Shown piece by piece: positions 10,994-22,762 of a DNA stretch of 64,000 bases. The DNA lies in assembly GCA_000310025.1 (NCBI GenBank), contig FN649752.1, positions 3,844,346-3,908,345 of the forward strand. The letters are read 5' to 3'. This stretch comes from Ectocarpus siliculosus. Taxonomy: Eukaryota > Sar > Phaeophyceae > Ectocarpales > Ectocarpaceae. The stretch's first letter is position 1, and every line of letters starts with the position of its first letter. Below the pieces are notes generated by a model. That model made no database searches and was not told where the DNA came from. It worked only from the letters and a program-made list of their open reading frames with translations. The translations under genes were made by a program, and so were the position numbers.

Positions 10994-11744
10994 ATGTTAG
11001 CACTTTCTGCGTCGGACTGACGATTTTTCGATTGCTTGACCTCGACAGATATTGGATTCAGACAAGGAACGGAGTACCAGCATTTTCAGTGCACCCTTCG
11101 AGAGAGCCTCCGGCGCCTAGAGCAACATGTGTACAGCTTGATGTTCTCGTTCGCATCTGTCCATTCGTCGCCGTTGATCCTCCGATAAGACCCACCCTGA
11201 TCACTGCGGATTTGCTGCTGCGCTGCGGACCATGAAAGAGGGCACACATGCACCTTGGGCCTACATCAAAGGGGTCGACCACTGGGATATTTTGGTGTTG
11301 ACCTACTCCCTTTCACCGAGAACCAGCAGCAATAGACTGTGTATGCAAAGTAAGTGGCAGCGCGTCCTGCGGCAGGTATGACACTCCGGTCCCCGGACGC
11401 GGCACCACTTAGTCACAGTAGGACTTCTTGAGGTCGACCTTGCAGTACTGTAGACATTGGGTGTGCACCGCCCCTACAGAAAGACCCCATCAGAGGTGCG
11501 GCCCACCCGGGACAGAGCAAATTTGACAGCTATTGGTAGCAGCAGTAGTCCACACATCGTCCATGTGGCACATCTGAGAGAGGGAGCAGTTGTTCAAAAT
11601 TTCAATTTTGGCTACGCTGTAGTACCCGTCGGTGGTACGGTCTCACCAACTAGTTTTACGATGCTGGGAACTGCATCAACCCCATGCCCAGATAGGCCCT
11701 ATTGACGCAGTCTACTCTTGAGAAATTAGTTCAAGGGTCGGGGG
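10994..11744. other. Intergenic, nothing recognised
   Basis: No supported gene or repeat structure. Frames are short and without family features. Confidence 0.3.
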
Positions 11745-12490
11745 GGGATCGCAGTGTCTCCACTGAAAAAATCCAGGGAACGCCTGCATGTCTTAGTTTT
11801 CCAAAGCCTGTCTCCAGTACGAAACTATGCATACCATCGCAAATTAACCGTCCGCCGCGGTCGCTGGTGCACAATGTTAGTGTCTGGGATTGTAGCCCTT
11901 GTGATACACGGCAGACTAGCGGTCCGCGATTTTCCAAACGACCCTTCTATCATCGAGATCGGTGAGCTACAAGCAGGATTTTTGAAGCTGATGTTGCGTG
12001 TTGTTGTGTTTTCGTCATGCTTCTCTTTAGTATTGCGACAGCTGTGCGGTCCGATTTTGAATAGCTTCAAGCGCCTTTGCTTGTGGCTAACCCTACATAT
12101 GCATGACCACAGGCATTCAAATCGGCTATGGCGACGAGTACGGCATGTCAGGGAAGAGCTGCGCTGAAGTTCGCGGCCCCACACACTCACATAGGCGCTG
12201 ATTCGCCGTTACTGTGTTCTTCAAGCGTTAAAGTCGGACCGCACAGCAGCTTCAAAAATCCTGCTTGTAGCTCACCGATCTCGATGACAGAAGGGTCGCT
12301 AGGAAAATCGCAGAACCGCTAGTCTGCCGTGTATCACAAGGGTTACCATCCCAGACACAAACATTGTACACAAGCGGCCGTGGCGGACGGTTCATTCGTT
12401 ATGGTAGTTTCCCTGGAATTAGGGAGGGGGAAACTGAGATATGCAGGCGTTTTTTCTGGATTTTTTGGAGGAGGTACTGCGAACCCGCGT
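11745..12490. repeat. Inverted duplication (11745-12060 against 12228-12490)
   Basis: The right arm is the reverse complement of the left at a visibly lower identity than the foldback element at 9.7 kb. Shared runs include AAAAATCCTGCTTGTAGCTC, CACCGATCTCGATGA and TAGTCTGCCGTGTATCACAA. The right arm lacks about 50-70 bp present in the left (around 11993-12045). The spacer is about 165 bp. No target duplication was found, so this may be an old foldback element or a local inverted duplication. Confidence 0.8.
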
Positions 12491-13107
12491 ACCCATATTT
12501 TGCAACCCAACACTTCCGCGCGTAATGCGCAGGACTGCGACTCACCAATAAAGAGGGACAGCGAGGAATGCCAGTGGGAGGATCCCAAACCCTCGTCCCC
12601 GATCTGCCAGAGACTACCACGCTACACAGCCAGCGTGTGTGGAGAAGCTTGTTGTGCGGTTGGTGGCAGGGGCCGCACGTGCGCATACGGAACCACGGAA
12701 TGCCACACGACCACACGATATGAGAGCAAGAGTTCCCTCGTGCGGCGACTTTTCTCTGCTGGCAAGTTGTTCCGGTAAGTTTCCCTCTCGCCTTGGCTGC
12801 TGTGGGGAAGTAATAAGGGGCAGAGTGAGCCGACAGCAGAGGGAGCTCATGGAGGTCGAGTGTGACACGCCTCCATCAATATTTTGATATTTTGTAAGGG
12901 GTGGTGGCTGGAATGTTGGTCTCGGCCAATCAGCGCCTCCCATCCTCACCCCACGATCCCGCGATGTAAAGGGTGGCCCCAGGGTGCCTGCGGTTGCCGC
13001 CAAGGCATGGGTGTTTTGGTGTGTTCACCGTTGTTTCTTTCTTGTCTTCTTGCGTACCTCCGTGTCAACGTGTCAACTCACAGACCGCTGTAAACCGAAC
13101 GAACTAC
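12491..13107. other. Intergenic, nothing recognised
   Basis: No recognisable coding, RNA or terminal-repeat signal. Confidence 0.3.
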
Positions 13108-13240
13108 CCCCTGGCAGGAGTTGAACTAAATACGTAACGATTGCGTGTGATTGGCCTCGAAAACGAAGAGTGACTCATCGAAAAGGGTCCAAAACCTTCC
13201 ATCCCAGCAGTCTCGGGCAAAAAAAAAACAACTGTAGTTT
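13108..13240 (-). repeat. tRNA-derived SINE-like repeat, copy 1
   Basis: On the minus strand the sequence contains AGTTCAACTCCTGCCAGGGGG, shaped like the T-arm and 3' acceptor of a tRNA. It is followed on the plus strand by a shared body (CCTCGAAAACGA, AAAAGGGTCCAAAACCTT, CATCCCAGCAGT). The same arrangement recurs at 18555-18670. The copies differ at many positions and neither forms a full cloverleaf. Confidence 0.45.
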
Positions 13241-14786
13241 AAACACCTCGTGCGGCATTCGCACATCTCTCAGGCGCTTCACCGGACTCCGGATACGACC
13301 ATCCAGCGCACTCTGTCCCCGACCTCCCAGTACCTGTAAATCCGTGCTTGGGACGTTGCAGGGGCCCGTAAAGTGGACAATGATCGGTGCCAATGTCTCC
13401 TCATTCTTTGCCATTCGATATCGTTGTCATTCATTGCGTTCTCCTTCGACAACGCTAGCGCCCGCACTTGGAGACCTTGGCAGTCAAGAACTTCATGCTC
13501 AATAATATATCAAAACATGAGGACTTGAGCATCATTTGTGAGTGAGTGAGTCCGGGTAAGAAGCCCTTACGACGAAACCTATCTAGCGGCCATTGTAGAC
13601 TAACCTTCATGAAAAAAAACGGCCTCGGCCATACTTGCTGTAGAGGTTTTCAGGTGCGGGTGCTAACGAGTGCAGTAGGAAGAATCCCGTTGTAAGGTGT
13701 GGTAAATAATTAGCGTGTTGGTTCTCCAAGCAAGACATACCATCATCTCAGGGTCCGGTGTAGTCCATTTAGGTACGTACGCCGCGAAGCGAGAACGAGC
13801 ATCCACATCCTTCCAATTTGGTTTATCCTGGACCAACGGGCGCCGTTGTACCGGCATGCAGTATCAAAATCCTGTCGTTCCGTCACACGCCAACCTGCCA
13901 TCTTGAAAAATGTCCTCTCGTCAGAGAAGAAAACATGTACGTACGTACGTCGTCTCTGCGCCTCGTCATGGAAGCGAATATCTCCCTACGAACACACACA
14001 ACATATGATAATGCGTATTTTGGGCCGTTCATAGTTTATTCACCAGATGCATTCCTAGACGTTTTAAACGTGAATCTTGGGATCGCTTCTCAAAGCGTGA
14101 TGGCGTAACCGCCATAATCCTTGTATTTGTTTCATTCAGTACCGGAGCAATGACGGTTTTGGTTTCCAAGCAATGGCTGTAGATCCTTTGAAGAGACCAT
14201 GCGCCGCCTCTGAGGGAAATCAACCCTGTGGTTTGCGCCCAGGGTAGAAATAGCTTACGCTGTTCCATCACCAGTGCCATTTACAGAGTTTTTCTTCCAC
14301 CCTCTCCATTTTTCATGCTGCTCACGGCAGGGAGTTTCAAATTGAATACTCCGTATATCGTAGCTGCCGTTCACGACAGAATGCCCCTGACAACTTCTGA
14401 CTGGCCGCTTCCTTCTCCAGGAGCTTTGCGTCTGTCTATGGTACGGTCGGTTTTTCAGGCGCGGTTACCAATAACATGCGCTGACTTTTCGTTTCTGGCC
14501 GAATATTTCCGCCGCTCGCTATGCATTTTCACACCTATCTGAAACAACGAGCTTCATTGAGTTAAGGTTTGGGAGGCCCTGCTACCCTTCTTGGTTTCAG
14601 CTCTAGACACACCATGCTCCTTTGCATCAATGTACCTGGGATAACTTCAATTTAACAGCACCCCTCTGGGGGGGTACCTACATGATGGTGTGCGGGATGG
14701 CTTTTCACGGGCACCCGTGGATGACGACGGGTTTCAGTTGGTTGGCGGGATGGGTCAGTTTTGTTGGTAGCACAGGCTCCATGTTG

Positions 14787-15128
14787 GGCTACCCCTATTT
14801 GCACGACGCGCGTGCAAATAAGACGTGCACGCTTCGAAACGCCTCCGTGGATGGGTTGAAACTGGGTTATACACACACGCGACCGACCCAACCCAACCCA
14901 ACCCAACCCACCCAACCCAACCCTAACCCTAACCCTAACCCTAACCCTAACCCTCACGGACGTCCAACCGGGGCCGTGGTGGCGAGACTGGCCACGAACG
15001 CGGCTGCGCCACGTTCGTGGTCCGCACGTCAGAACGTGGTCCGCACGCTGCGCGCGCTGTTTTGACCAATCACAAGTCGAGTCGTGCACGGTCTTATTTG
15101 CACTCGCGTCGTGCAAATTGGGGTTGCC
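14787..15128. mobile_element. 342-bp TIR element carrying telomere-type repeats
   Basis: The ends form inverted repeats of about 45 bp, starting GGCTACCCCTATTTGCACGA on the left and, on the reverse complement of the right, GGCAACCCCAATTTGCACGA. The 10-bp target CTCCATGTTG is duplicated (14777-14786 and 15129-15138) and occurs once at the matching place in copy C (22646-22655), a preserved empty site. A target duplication of about 10 bp fits Mutator-like elements. The interior holds a CCCAA-type tract (about 14885-14920), CCCTAA repeats (14921-14954) and a GC-rich part with repeated GTGGTCCGCACG. There is no coding capacity. Confidence 0.9.
14921..14954. repeat. Interstitial telomere-type (CCCTAA)n tract
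   Basis: Five and two-thirds units of CCCTAA lie inside the TIR element and are preceded by a degenerate CCCAA tract. TTAGGG is the common telomere unit of brown algae, stated from general knowledge. Because the tract lies inside a transposed element, it does not by itself indicate a chromosome fusion. Confidence 0.9.
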
Positions 15129-15248
15129 CTCCATGTTGGACTTGTGAGAAACTCATACGGGCTGACACATGTGCATACTAGGTGCGCTATTGTTGCCAGC
15201 ACCAAGAAAAAAGAAGTGAGAAAAGAAAAGAAGAAGAACGAAATAAAT

Positions 15249-15322
15249 AGCTCCCACGCGGAGTTGAACCACGGACCTTACGCTTACTAAGCGTACGCTC
15301 TAACCAACTGAGCTATGAGAGC
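15249..15322 (-). tRNA. tRNA-Thr (anticodon AGU), copy B
   Basis: The 74-nt minus-strand gene folds into a full cloverleaf. The acceptor is GCTCTCA with TGGGAGC (one G-U pair), the D-arm GCTC/GAGC, the anticodon stem TACGC/GCGTA with loop TTAGTAA (anticodon AGT), the T-stem CGTGG/CCGCG with loop TTCAACT, and the discriminator base is U. No intron is present and CCA is not encoded. The internal A box (TAGCTCAGTTGG) and B box (GGTTCAACTCC) are good, and T-rich sequence follows on the transcribed strand. An identical copy lies at 22763-22836. Confidence 0.97.
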
Positions 15323-15732
15323 ACTGTCTTGCTGTCGATGGTGGGATCCGATTACCTCTAATAGTGCAAACAAGATAACAAGCCGATCTCTCGAAGAATG
15401 AAGGCTTTATTTTTCCCCCTTGCCTTCCTGACTCCTAAACCAAGTTATTCAAGAATATATGTACGGAGAGCACACTCCAATATACCACCGTTTAGACTCG
15501 CTGCAAGCGTGGCCGACCTACTCTCAGAATCGTCGTATTTCGGTACATGATAGAAATTTTGTGGGTGATCGAGAAGCGATGCACCACTGCCAAGTTGCTC
15601 AGCAGCACCCCTCTCGAACCTACACTACAAAACCAACTTATCCGTCCTGTAGGGGAACTACAGTAACTGTGAGTTGTGTGCAATAGACTACACCTCTATC
15701 CAAAGCATGCACGGACCAAATGCGGAACCATG

Positions 15733-15890
15733 AGTTGTTCACATAAAATCGCGAAAAGAACGAAGCGTCCACCAAACGTCCCTACTTTTGTGTTGCCACG
15801 GTCCCCCCTTTGGCCCTCTAGTCCTGGCACAGAGTAATTTAGGCACTAGGATGAATCCCCTCTGCAGGCGGCATCACACATGATACAAAG
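15733..15890. repeat. Block X, copy B
   Basis: This aligns with copy C at 23268-23430 over TTCACATA, TGTGTTGCC, TAGTCCTGGCACAG and CCCCTCTGCAGGCGGCATC, and more weakly with copies A and D. It is part of the large B/C duplication. Confidence 0.6.
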
Positions 15891-16235
15891 GGGGGTGTCA
15901 AACACTCGGGTTCAAAGCCATCCTTCCCTGACGTACAAATGCAACCTAGTCATGACAGCGTCGAAAGGATGTGGGCAAACCATTGCTCCCGACCTCTCTT
16001 CACATAGAGAGTTGAAAACAGTGCCCGTGTGCGTGATGACTTCAGCGCAGGCCATCTCCAGTTTGCCGCGATATTTTCCACGAGCCCACAAAGAGGTCCC
16101 AACTGCCCCGAACAACCTATTTTTAGAGCCCCATGTATGTGTCCTGACAGTCATGCTAAAAGTGGGGACAGACACGTAAGGACGGCTGCGTTCTGCGATC
16201 CCAGTCCTCTCATCTAGAAAGGAACAAAGCACATA

Positions 16236-17104
16236 TATATATTTGCGCGGTCTCCCTTACGAATGTTGGTTATCGACACCCCGAGGGTGCCTCAATATGA
16301 CATCCTCAACGAGTGTGATCATGTGATGGTGTGCCGGTGGTCTTCACTTCCTGCTCATTTCTGTACGCGACAAGAACAACCGTGAAATATTGGGCCCAGA
16401 ATAGGTGGACATTGTGCCAGCGAGATTGGTCCAAAAGAACCACAACCTCTTCAACGCTCGTTTTCTGTCGAAATAGAAAAAATTCAACAGAACGAACTTT
16501 AATCCGAAAACATCAAGCAGAGGCGAGTGGGCAAGCTGCAAAGAAGTACGACGGATACGGCTGAGGAAAACACTCACGCGCAGGCAATTGCCACCCAGGA
16601 AAAAGACAAGCGTGTGTGTGAAGAACAAGTTTCCCCGCGTCGTCGGCTGTCTGTGTACCTATGCTTACTTCATTATAATCGATCGCGGCAATCAGCTCCT
16701 TAGCGAACCCCGCCGCTGGAGCGCTATCTGGCCTGTGTGCCACAATGATGACGGGTGTGACAGACACGGACAGGATCACACACTGGCAACTATTAGCACC
16801 GCCATGGAACCGACACCGAGAGAGGGAAAATAGAGGGTATGCAGTAGCGGCAGGCTTCGATTGCGTTCCGATGGTGCTTGTGTGTTTAGCATCAAAAACA
16901 AAAGGGGTGTCTGATTGATGACATCGAGGGTACATTGGTATCATGTTCCGAGATCACGGCAGCTTCGTACTGCCTGGGAAATAATCGCGGCTTTCCTGAC
17001 TTCGTCTAGGCGGGGATCGCCCCTTGGGCCATGTACGTGGCGATGAAGGCTGAGTAAGGTAATGTTTAAATCGACACGGCGGGGAAACTCGCCAACAAGC
17101 GGGG
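16236..17104. repeat. Inter-block segment with block W, copy B (about 16560-16735)
   Basis: The stretch from about 16560 to 16735 matches block W of copy A at 4.4-4.7 kb. The remainder has no recognisable feature. Frames at 16331-16564 (+) and 16513-16944 (-) lack family signatures. Confidence 0.35.
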
Positions 17105-18165
17105 CCGTAGATCTTGGGTGGAACATTTTCGGAAACGAAGTGTGAACAGTTTGGAAAAGAGCCGAAGGAGAAACTGAAACCCTCATAGAACACAACTACC
17201 CGTATCTCGTGTGGTAGCTTGAACCGGCACACCACTTCATCGCACTACTCGTCACCTTTCAGCGTGGGGGGTTGCCGTCTGCCGCCTGCCCATACGCTGT
17301 ACCGGCCGAGGGCCTTGGCAATACTAACGGCCTTGCGCTTGCCTGAACACCCCTGCCGCGAGACATCCGAAAACTGCAAAGAGTGGTTCTCGTTGATTCT
17401 TCAAGCACAATCCAGAAATGAAAACTCTGGAGCTACACAGTGAAACCCAATCAAAATCAAGGGCAACCCAATCATCCCCAGTATCTGGCCACGAAAAGGT
17501 GAATTACGAACACCGCTCGTTGATGCGGAAGGAGGACAGGTGATACCGTACATTGCGTTGGACTTGACGATAATCTCCAGACGAAACCCACGATATATCA
17601 TTTTTGCTGCGAGAGCCTTTGCCATGACGTCTATGACTCGAATTGGATTATCTACCCAGGCCCCCGTCAGCGTGCACATGGACGACCATCATCGTGTCGA
17701 GAAGAGCGGGACCCATAGCAGATAAACGTCGACCGTACCGATGATGGTGCAAACATCTTTGAGCATTGGGAGTTGAGCAGAAGGCACGCATGCTCAAACA
17801 CTAGACGTTCAGTGTGACAGGCATCAAATATCAACACTCTATGCTCCATACAACCAACACCGACGAGACTAAACACACGGCGATGCCTATCTCGACTTCC
17901 TCTTGCCTCCCTTGATCGGTGCCTTGCAACCTCTGAAACCACATCATCGTCGGGTGATGACCCGTGTCCCTTTCCCGCTTATTCGGTACCGCGTCGTCAG
18001 CAGGGTTCGTCATCTTCATCATCGGACATATCTAACTCGCTGCGCTGCTGGACGGAAGCACGCCCGACGTTGACGGGAAACAAACGCGAGGGAACAGATG
18101 GTGTTTCTAGCAGCAGGTTGGTGGATGTTCCGTGTTTTGTGCCCTGATTCCCCTCCATTTGTACC
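17105..18165. repeat. Block Y, copy B
   Basis: This aligns in order with 5090-6720: GAGAAACTGAAACC, CACCTTTCAGCGTG, GGGCCTTGGC, CTTGCGCTTGCC, GAGTGGTTCTCGTTGAT and TGTTTTGTGCCCTGATTCCC. The minus strand has an open frame at 17401-17679 of unknown meaning whose residues include VDNPIRVIDVMAKAL. It is not kept open in copies A or D. Confidence 0.5.
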
Positions 18166-18167
18166 AT

Positions 18168-18480
18168 GCAGTCGTTTTATCTTCTTGCGCGCCTCCGTGA
18201 TAACTCATATACCCCGTGCTTTGCGTACAGTAGTGACGGACCAATGGACTTGATTTGGCACGTGTCTCCACAATGTAGGTATTCTCGAGGCTCTGGCTCT
18301 CTCTCCTCGAAGAAAGAGCGTCCGAGAAATTACTTTGCTGGGAGTAACTTACGAAGGCACACACGCACGACAAGTGTGTCGGAGAACGCATAGTGGACAC
18401 CCCTTGTTGTGTAGGACTTGCTTGTAGGGATACCCTGTAGGGCAAGGGTTATGGGTGGGCAGGCTACGTACACCCACCTA
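18168..18480. repeat. Block Z, copy B (pairs with 24352-24655)
   Basis: The copies share TCTTCTCGCGCGCCTCCGTG-type text, AGTAGTGACGGACCAATGGA, CTTGATTTGGCA, AGGCACACACGCAC and CCTTGTTGTGTAGGAC, in the same order and orientation. In copy C the tRNA-bearing segment reaches Z after only 0.6 kb, so blocks W and Y are missing there. Confidence 0.6.
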
Positions 18481-18554
18481 GAATCGTTAGGAAACAACAA
18501 AAACTAACGAGGTCGAAAAGCAACCAAATAATCGTTCGGGGGAATGAAACCCAA

Positions 18555-18670
18555 CGATCGACCCCCTGGCGGGAGTTGAACTCACGTCGTCATGACTGGC
18601 GGCCTCGAAAACGATTACTCCAAAAGGGTCCAAAACCTTGCATCCCGGCAGTCCCGGGGCATAAAGACAT
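18555..18670 (-). repeat. tRNA-derived SINE-like repeat, copy 2
   Basis: This shares with 13108-13240 the CCCCCTGGCGGGAGTTGAACT motif (a tRNA T-arm shape on the minus strand), then CCTCGAAAACGA and AAAAGGGTCCAAAACCTT. Confidence 0.45.
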
Positions 18671-18679
18671 GTTGGAGAC

Positions 18680-20215
18680 GAAGGTAGATACATACGCATA
18701 TATTACACAGAAAGCACGACCAGGAGGCGTCCCTCCTTGCGTAGGGCACGGAGGCATGGAGGTTGTAAACGCATACCATTCTACAGCATAATATTGTCTA
18801 CAGCTACGTGTAGTCTATTGCGTACCGGAGTCTGTCCTGGAGAGAATCAACGGCGGTGTGTCGACTACATCAATGCACTAGACTGCCAAGTAAAATTACC
18901 AGTAAATCGTGAGCAGTGGAGGGTTTTCTATACATAAAAAAGTCCTTGCAGGTTAGTCTGTCCACGACCGGACACACGCTCGTCATTCGTCTCTTTTGAG
19001 GAATAGTCTAATAGACAGTTTCGGAAGTTTTCGTTTGGGTCCGATGAATGGCCCAGACAAACCGAGGGTCATATATTTTTAATATTTTAGTCGGTAAACG
19101 TCTTTTTTTGTCTGGGACGGCCCCAACTTACACCCACGGCTCAGACAAACACCTCTCACCGCCCTCGTTTTATCTGAGGCGTGGGTTCCTGTTCATCAGT
19201 AGGTCCAGGTTTTCATTAGCAACAGAGTAGGCAACCACAATAGGATGGCATCGCAGGGTACAGACTCGTCCGAGCCTCATGTCACCACCACTGGACCGAC
19301 AAACCTGCTCCTCCTTCGATGCGGGCGGTGTGCGTCTAATATGTAGGTATGTGGTGATCGCTGTGGAAGGGACCGACAAGCAAGGGTGGGATGAGACAAG
19401 GTTCACCAGCCTCAAAATAGAGCAACTTTCTCGCCTACAACCAGTTCAGGAGAACACCCAGACCATAAGCTGTAGGCCACTCGAACTGCCGGGAGGGTGC
19501 CCAAAAGCTGCCTTGTGTTACTTTCTATCGGCGCAACCTCCTCTAAACAGCTATTGCGGTTTATGATGCTGCTGAAAAATCGCTGTGTGAGGGGTGATTG
19601 TTCTAGGTTGGAGCTGCTGTCGCTGCTGCTGAACCGCCGCCGTCTCTCTTTCGCTTGATTGAAACAGGATGCGGCTGAGAATTTGTTGCAAGAAGCCTGT
19701 ACAGGGATTTCTCTGCGGTGACAACACCCCCGCTAGATGCTCCTGGCACCTTGGGTGATAGATGGTAGCAGCCAACCAAGCAAACCTATTGTCTTTCTTG
19801 GGTATAGACAAAAGGGCGAAGAGGCCGCGTGGGGAACAACGGCGCACGCGAATCTTTTGGCCAATCAGCGAGGGGGTGTTGCCAAGTCATGCCGAAAACA
19901 AATCTAAACCTCTTTTCGCATCATTTTGATGCCAATTTTTGTCTGGGCAATTTCATCTGACCATGTTGTCCGACCAAAACGTAACATTTTCCCGAAACTT
20001 CCCAATATCGCGTCTCTGCAGAAGTGCATAGAGCTGTGTGCAAAAACGCATCGGGACTGAAAAGCGTAGAGCTCGGTTCATAGCAAGCGTTCGCAGCCAC
20101 CCCACAGGATCTGTGCTTCTATGATTGCCCGGGCGGTGACCAAAATCAAATTGAAGGCTGTGCACACCACCCGATGTTTGGGATTTTGCATTAAAGAAAA
20201 AAAAAACACACACAC
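18680..20215. other. Intergenic, nothing recognised
   Basis: No supported gene. A short CA microsatellite follows an A-run at about 20191-20220. Confidence 0.3.
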
Positions 20216-20221
20216 ACACAC

Positions 20222-21090
20222 TTAGCCTCCCCCATGCTGCCCCCTTGCGGCGTCCCAGTTCATGGCAGAAGTGTTTTGTGCTTTCAACCGCACTAAGACT
20301 GACGTATTTTCGTTGTTCAGCCGGTTAGCGCGGTTGATGCTAACAGTAAAGACACACACACACAAATCGTTGCTATCGCCAACCACTTGGCGCACGAAGC
20401 TTTTTCCCGGAGGAATTTTGACGACGAAAGAGCCTTGGTTCGCCTGAAAGATTTTCACACTAACAGGATTCGGAGACGGTTTACCTTCGAGCTAGCTCGT
20501 TTTCTGTCGGTGCGAACTCGCGACACGTTCAAACGTCATGGGCTACTGGTCGACCAACTTCCACCACGGCCAATTGGTTGGGATCTCTGCGCGACAACGA
20601 TAGTGATGAGGGTAATAATGTTGGGAGTGACGGAGACGAAGGAAAGGGAAAGGGAAGAAAGGAGGACGAAAACGATGATAGAGGAGGAAAACATGGAGGA
20701 GTGGAAGAGACCAAAGGATTTGAGCCAGATGACCGTCCCTACAACAAAAGACGCAGGGCTAGGGAAGAACTGCCAAAAGATTGCTGTGGAAAGGTGATGA
20801 ACATGATGGTAGCCAAAACAAGGAAAATAATGGTGAAAGCACTCCAAAACGAACTCGAGTGCCAGGTAACAGCCTTGGTAGACGCGTGCAGTTTTCTTCT
20901 GTTGCTACCGTTCCTGTCTTTGATCCAGCGGATAATTTAGCCTCCCCCATGCTGCCCCCTCACGGGGTCCCAGTTCATGGCAGATAGAAGTGTTTTGTGT
21001 TTTCAACCGCGCTAAGACTGACGTCTTTTCATTGATCAGCCGGTTAGCGCGGTCGATGCTAATAATAAAGACACACATACACACAAAAAA
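20222..21090. mobile_element. TRIM-like element or paired SINEs: two direct repeats of about 150 bp
   Basis: Direct repeats at about 20222-20372 and 20937-21090 share TTAGCCTCCCCCATGCTGCC, CCAGTTCATGGCAG, AAGTGTTTTGTG and AGCCGGTTAGCGCGGT. Each ends in a CA-rich microsatellite. They flank about 565 bp of which part (20578-20860, +) is an acidic then basic open frame rich in E, D, K and G, with no retroelement domain. Short direct terminal repeats around a small interior suggest a terminal-repeat retrotransposon in miniature. Alternatively these are two SINE insertions, since the GGTTAGCGCGGT text resembles a tRNA A box. No target duplication was found. Confidence 0.5.
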
Positions 21091-22762
21091 AAAAGCACTC
21101 TGCGAACGGACACATACATTAGTTATTATAACCTCGTGCGGCATTCGCACATACATCTCTCCAGCACTTCAACGGGACTCCAGGTACGACCATTAATCGT
21201 ACTCTGTCCCCAACCTCCCAATACCTGTAAATCCGTGCTTGGGACGTTGCAGGGACTCGTAACGTCGACAATTATCGGTGCCAATGTCTCCCTCAGTCTT
21301 TGGCAGTTGATATCGTTGTCATTCATTGCGTTCTCCTTCGACAACGCTAACGCCCGCACTTGGAGACCTTGGCAGTCAAGACTTTCATGCTCAACATTAT
21401 GTCAGAACATGAGGACTTGAGCATCATTTGTGAGTGAGTCCGGGTAAGAACCCCATACGACAAAACAAATCTACCGCGTAGAGTAGCCTAACCCTAGGGA
21501 CAAAAAACAGCCTCAGCCCACCTACTGTTGTTGAGGTTCTCAGGTGCGAGGGGTGGTACGAGTGTAGTAGGAAGAATCCCGTTGTTTAGTGAGGTAATTA
21601 GCGTGTTGGTTCTCCAAGCAAGAAATATCATCATCTCAATGTCCGGTGTAGTCTATATCCGTACGCCGCGAAGCGACAACGAGTATCCATATCCTTCCAA
21701 TTTGCTTTATCCTGGACCAAGGGGCGCCGTCGTACCGACGTGCAGTATCAAGTTCTGCCGTTCCGTCTCACGCGAACCTCCCCTCTTGCACCCTTTCCTC
21801 CCGTCAGAAGACAACACGTGCGTAGGCTGTCTCTGCGCCTCGTCATGGAAGCCAACATCTCCTCATGAACACACACAACATTTTAGTGCCTATTTTGGGT
21901 CCTTGATAGTTTGTTCGCCAGATGCGTTCCTAGAAATTATAAATCGTGAATCTTGGGATCGCTTCTCTAGGCGTGGCGGCGTAACCCCCAAAATCCTTGT
22001 ACTTGTTTCATTCAGTACCGGAGCAGATGGCGTTTTTAGTTTCCAAGCAAGGGCTGCAAATCCTCTCAAGAGACCATGCGCCGCCTCTGAGGGAAATCAA
22101 CCCTGTGTTTTTCGCCCAGGGTAGAAATAGCTTACGCTGTTCCATCATCAGTGCCTTTTACAAAGTGTTCTTCGTCCACCGTCTCCATTTTCCACGGTCA
22201 CAAAAGTGATTTCATGTTGTATATAATAGTTGCCGTTCACGACAATGGCCCTGACAAATCTCTCACTGGCCGTTTCCTTCTTCAAGGGGTTTACGTCTAT
22301 TGTATGGTCGGCCCTTCAAGCGCGGTTACCTATAGAACGCGCTGACGTTTCGTTTCTGACAGAATATTTCCGCGGCACGCCATGCGTTTCTAAACCCACC
22401 TGAAACAACGAGCTTCATTGAGTTGAGGTTTTTGGGAGGCCCTATTACCCTTTTTGATTTCAGCTCTAGACACACCATGCTCCTTTGCACCAGACCAATG
22501 TACCTGGGGTAACTCGAATGTAACGGCACGGCGCACCTTCCTGGGAGGGTACCTAGGTGTGCGGGTTGACTTTTCACGGGCTCCCGAGAATGACGACGGG
22601 TTTCAGTTGGTTGGTGAGATTGGTCATTTTTGTTGGTAGCACAGGCTCCATGTTGGACTTGTGAGAAACACATACGAGCTGACACATATGCAACTAGGTT
22701 CGCAATTATTGGCAACACCAAGAAAAAACAAGCGAGAGAAAAGAAGAAGCAGCAAAAGAAAT

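Larger units (their letters stand above)
13244..16235. repeat. Large duplicated segment, copy B (pairs with 21131-23770)
   Basis: The segment aligns from end to end with copy C, in the same orientation. Landmarks include CCTCGTGCGGCATTCGCACA, GTAAATCCGTGCTTGGGACG, GCGTGTTGGTTCTCCAAGCA, an identical tRNA-Thr gene, GCGTGGCCGACCTACTCTCA and block X. The copies are moderately diverged. Copy B is longer, mainly because of the 342-bp element inserted at 14787-15128. No protein-coding gene was recognised in either copy. Confidence 0.85.

Noticed and set aside
14921-14954. Ancient chromosome-end fusion
   Set aside because: The telomere-type tract lies within a transposed element with its own terminal repeats, and the empty site is known.
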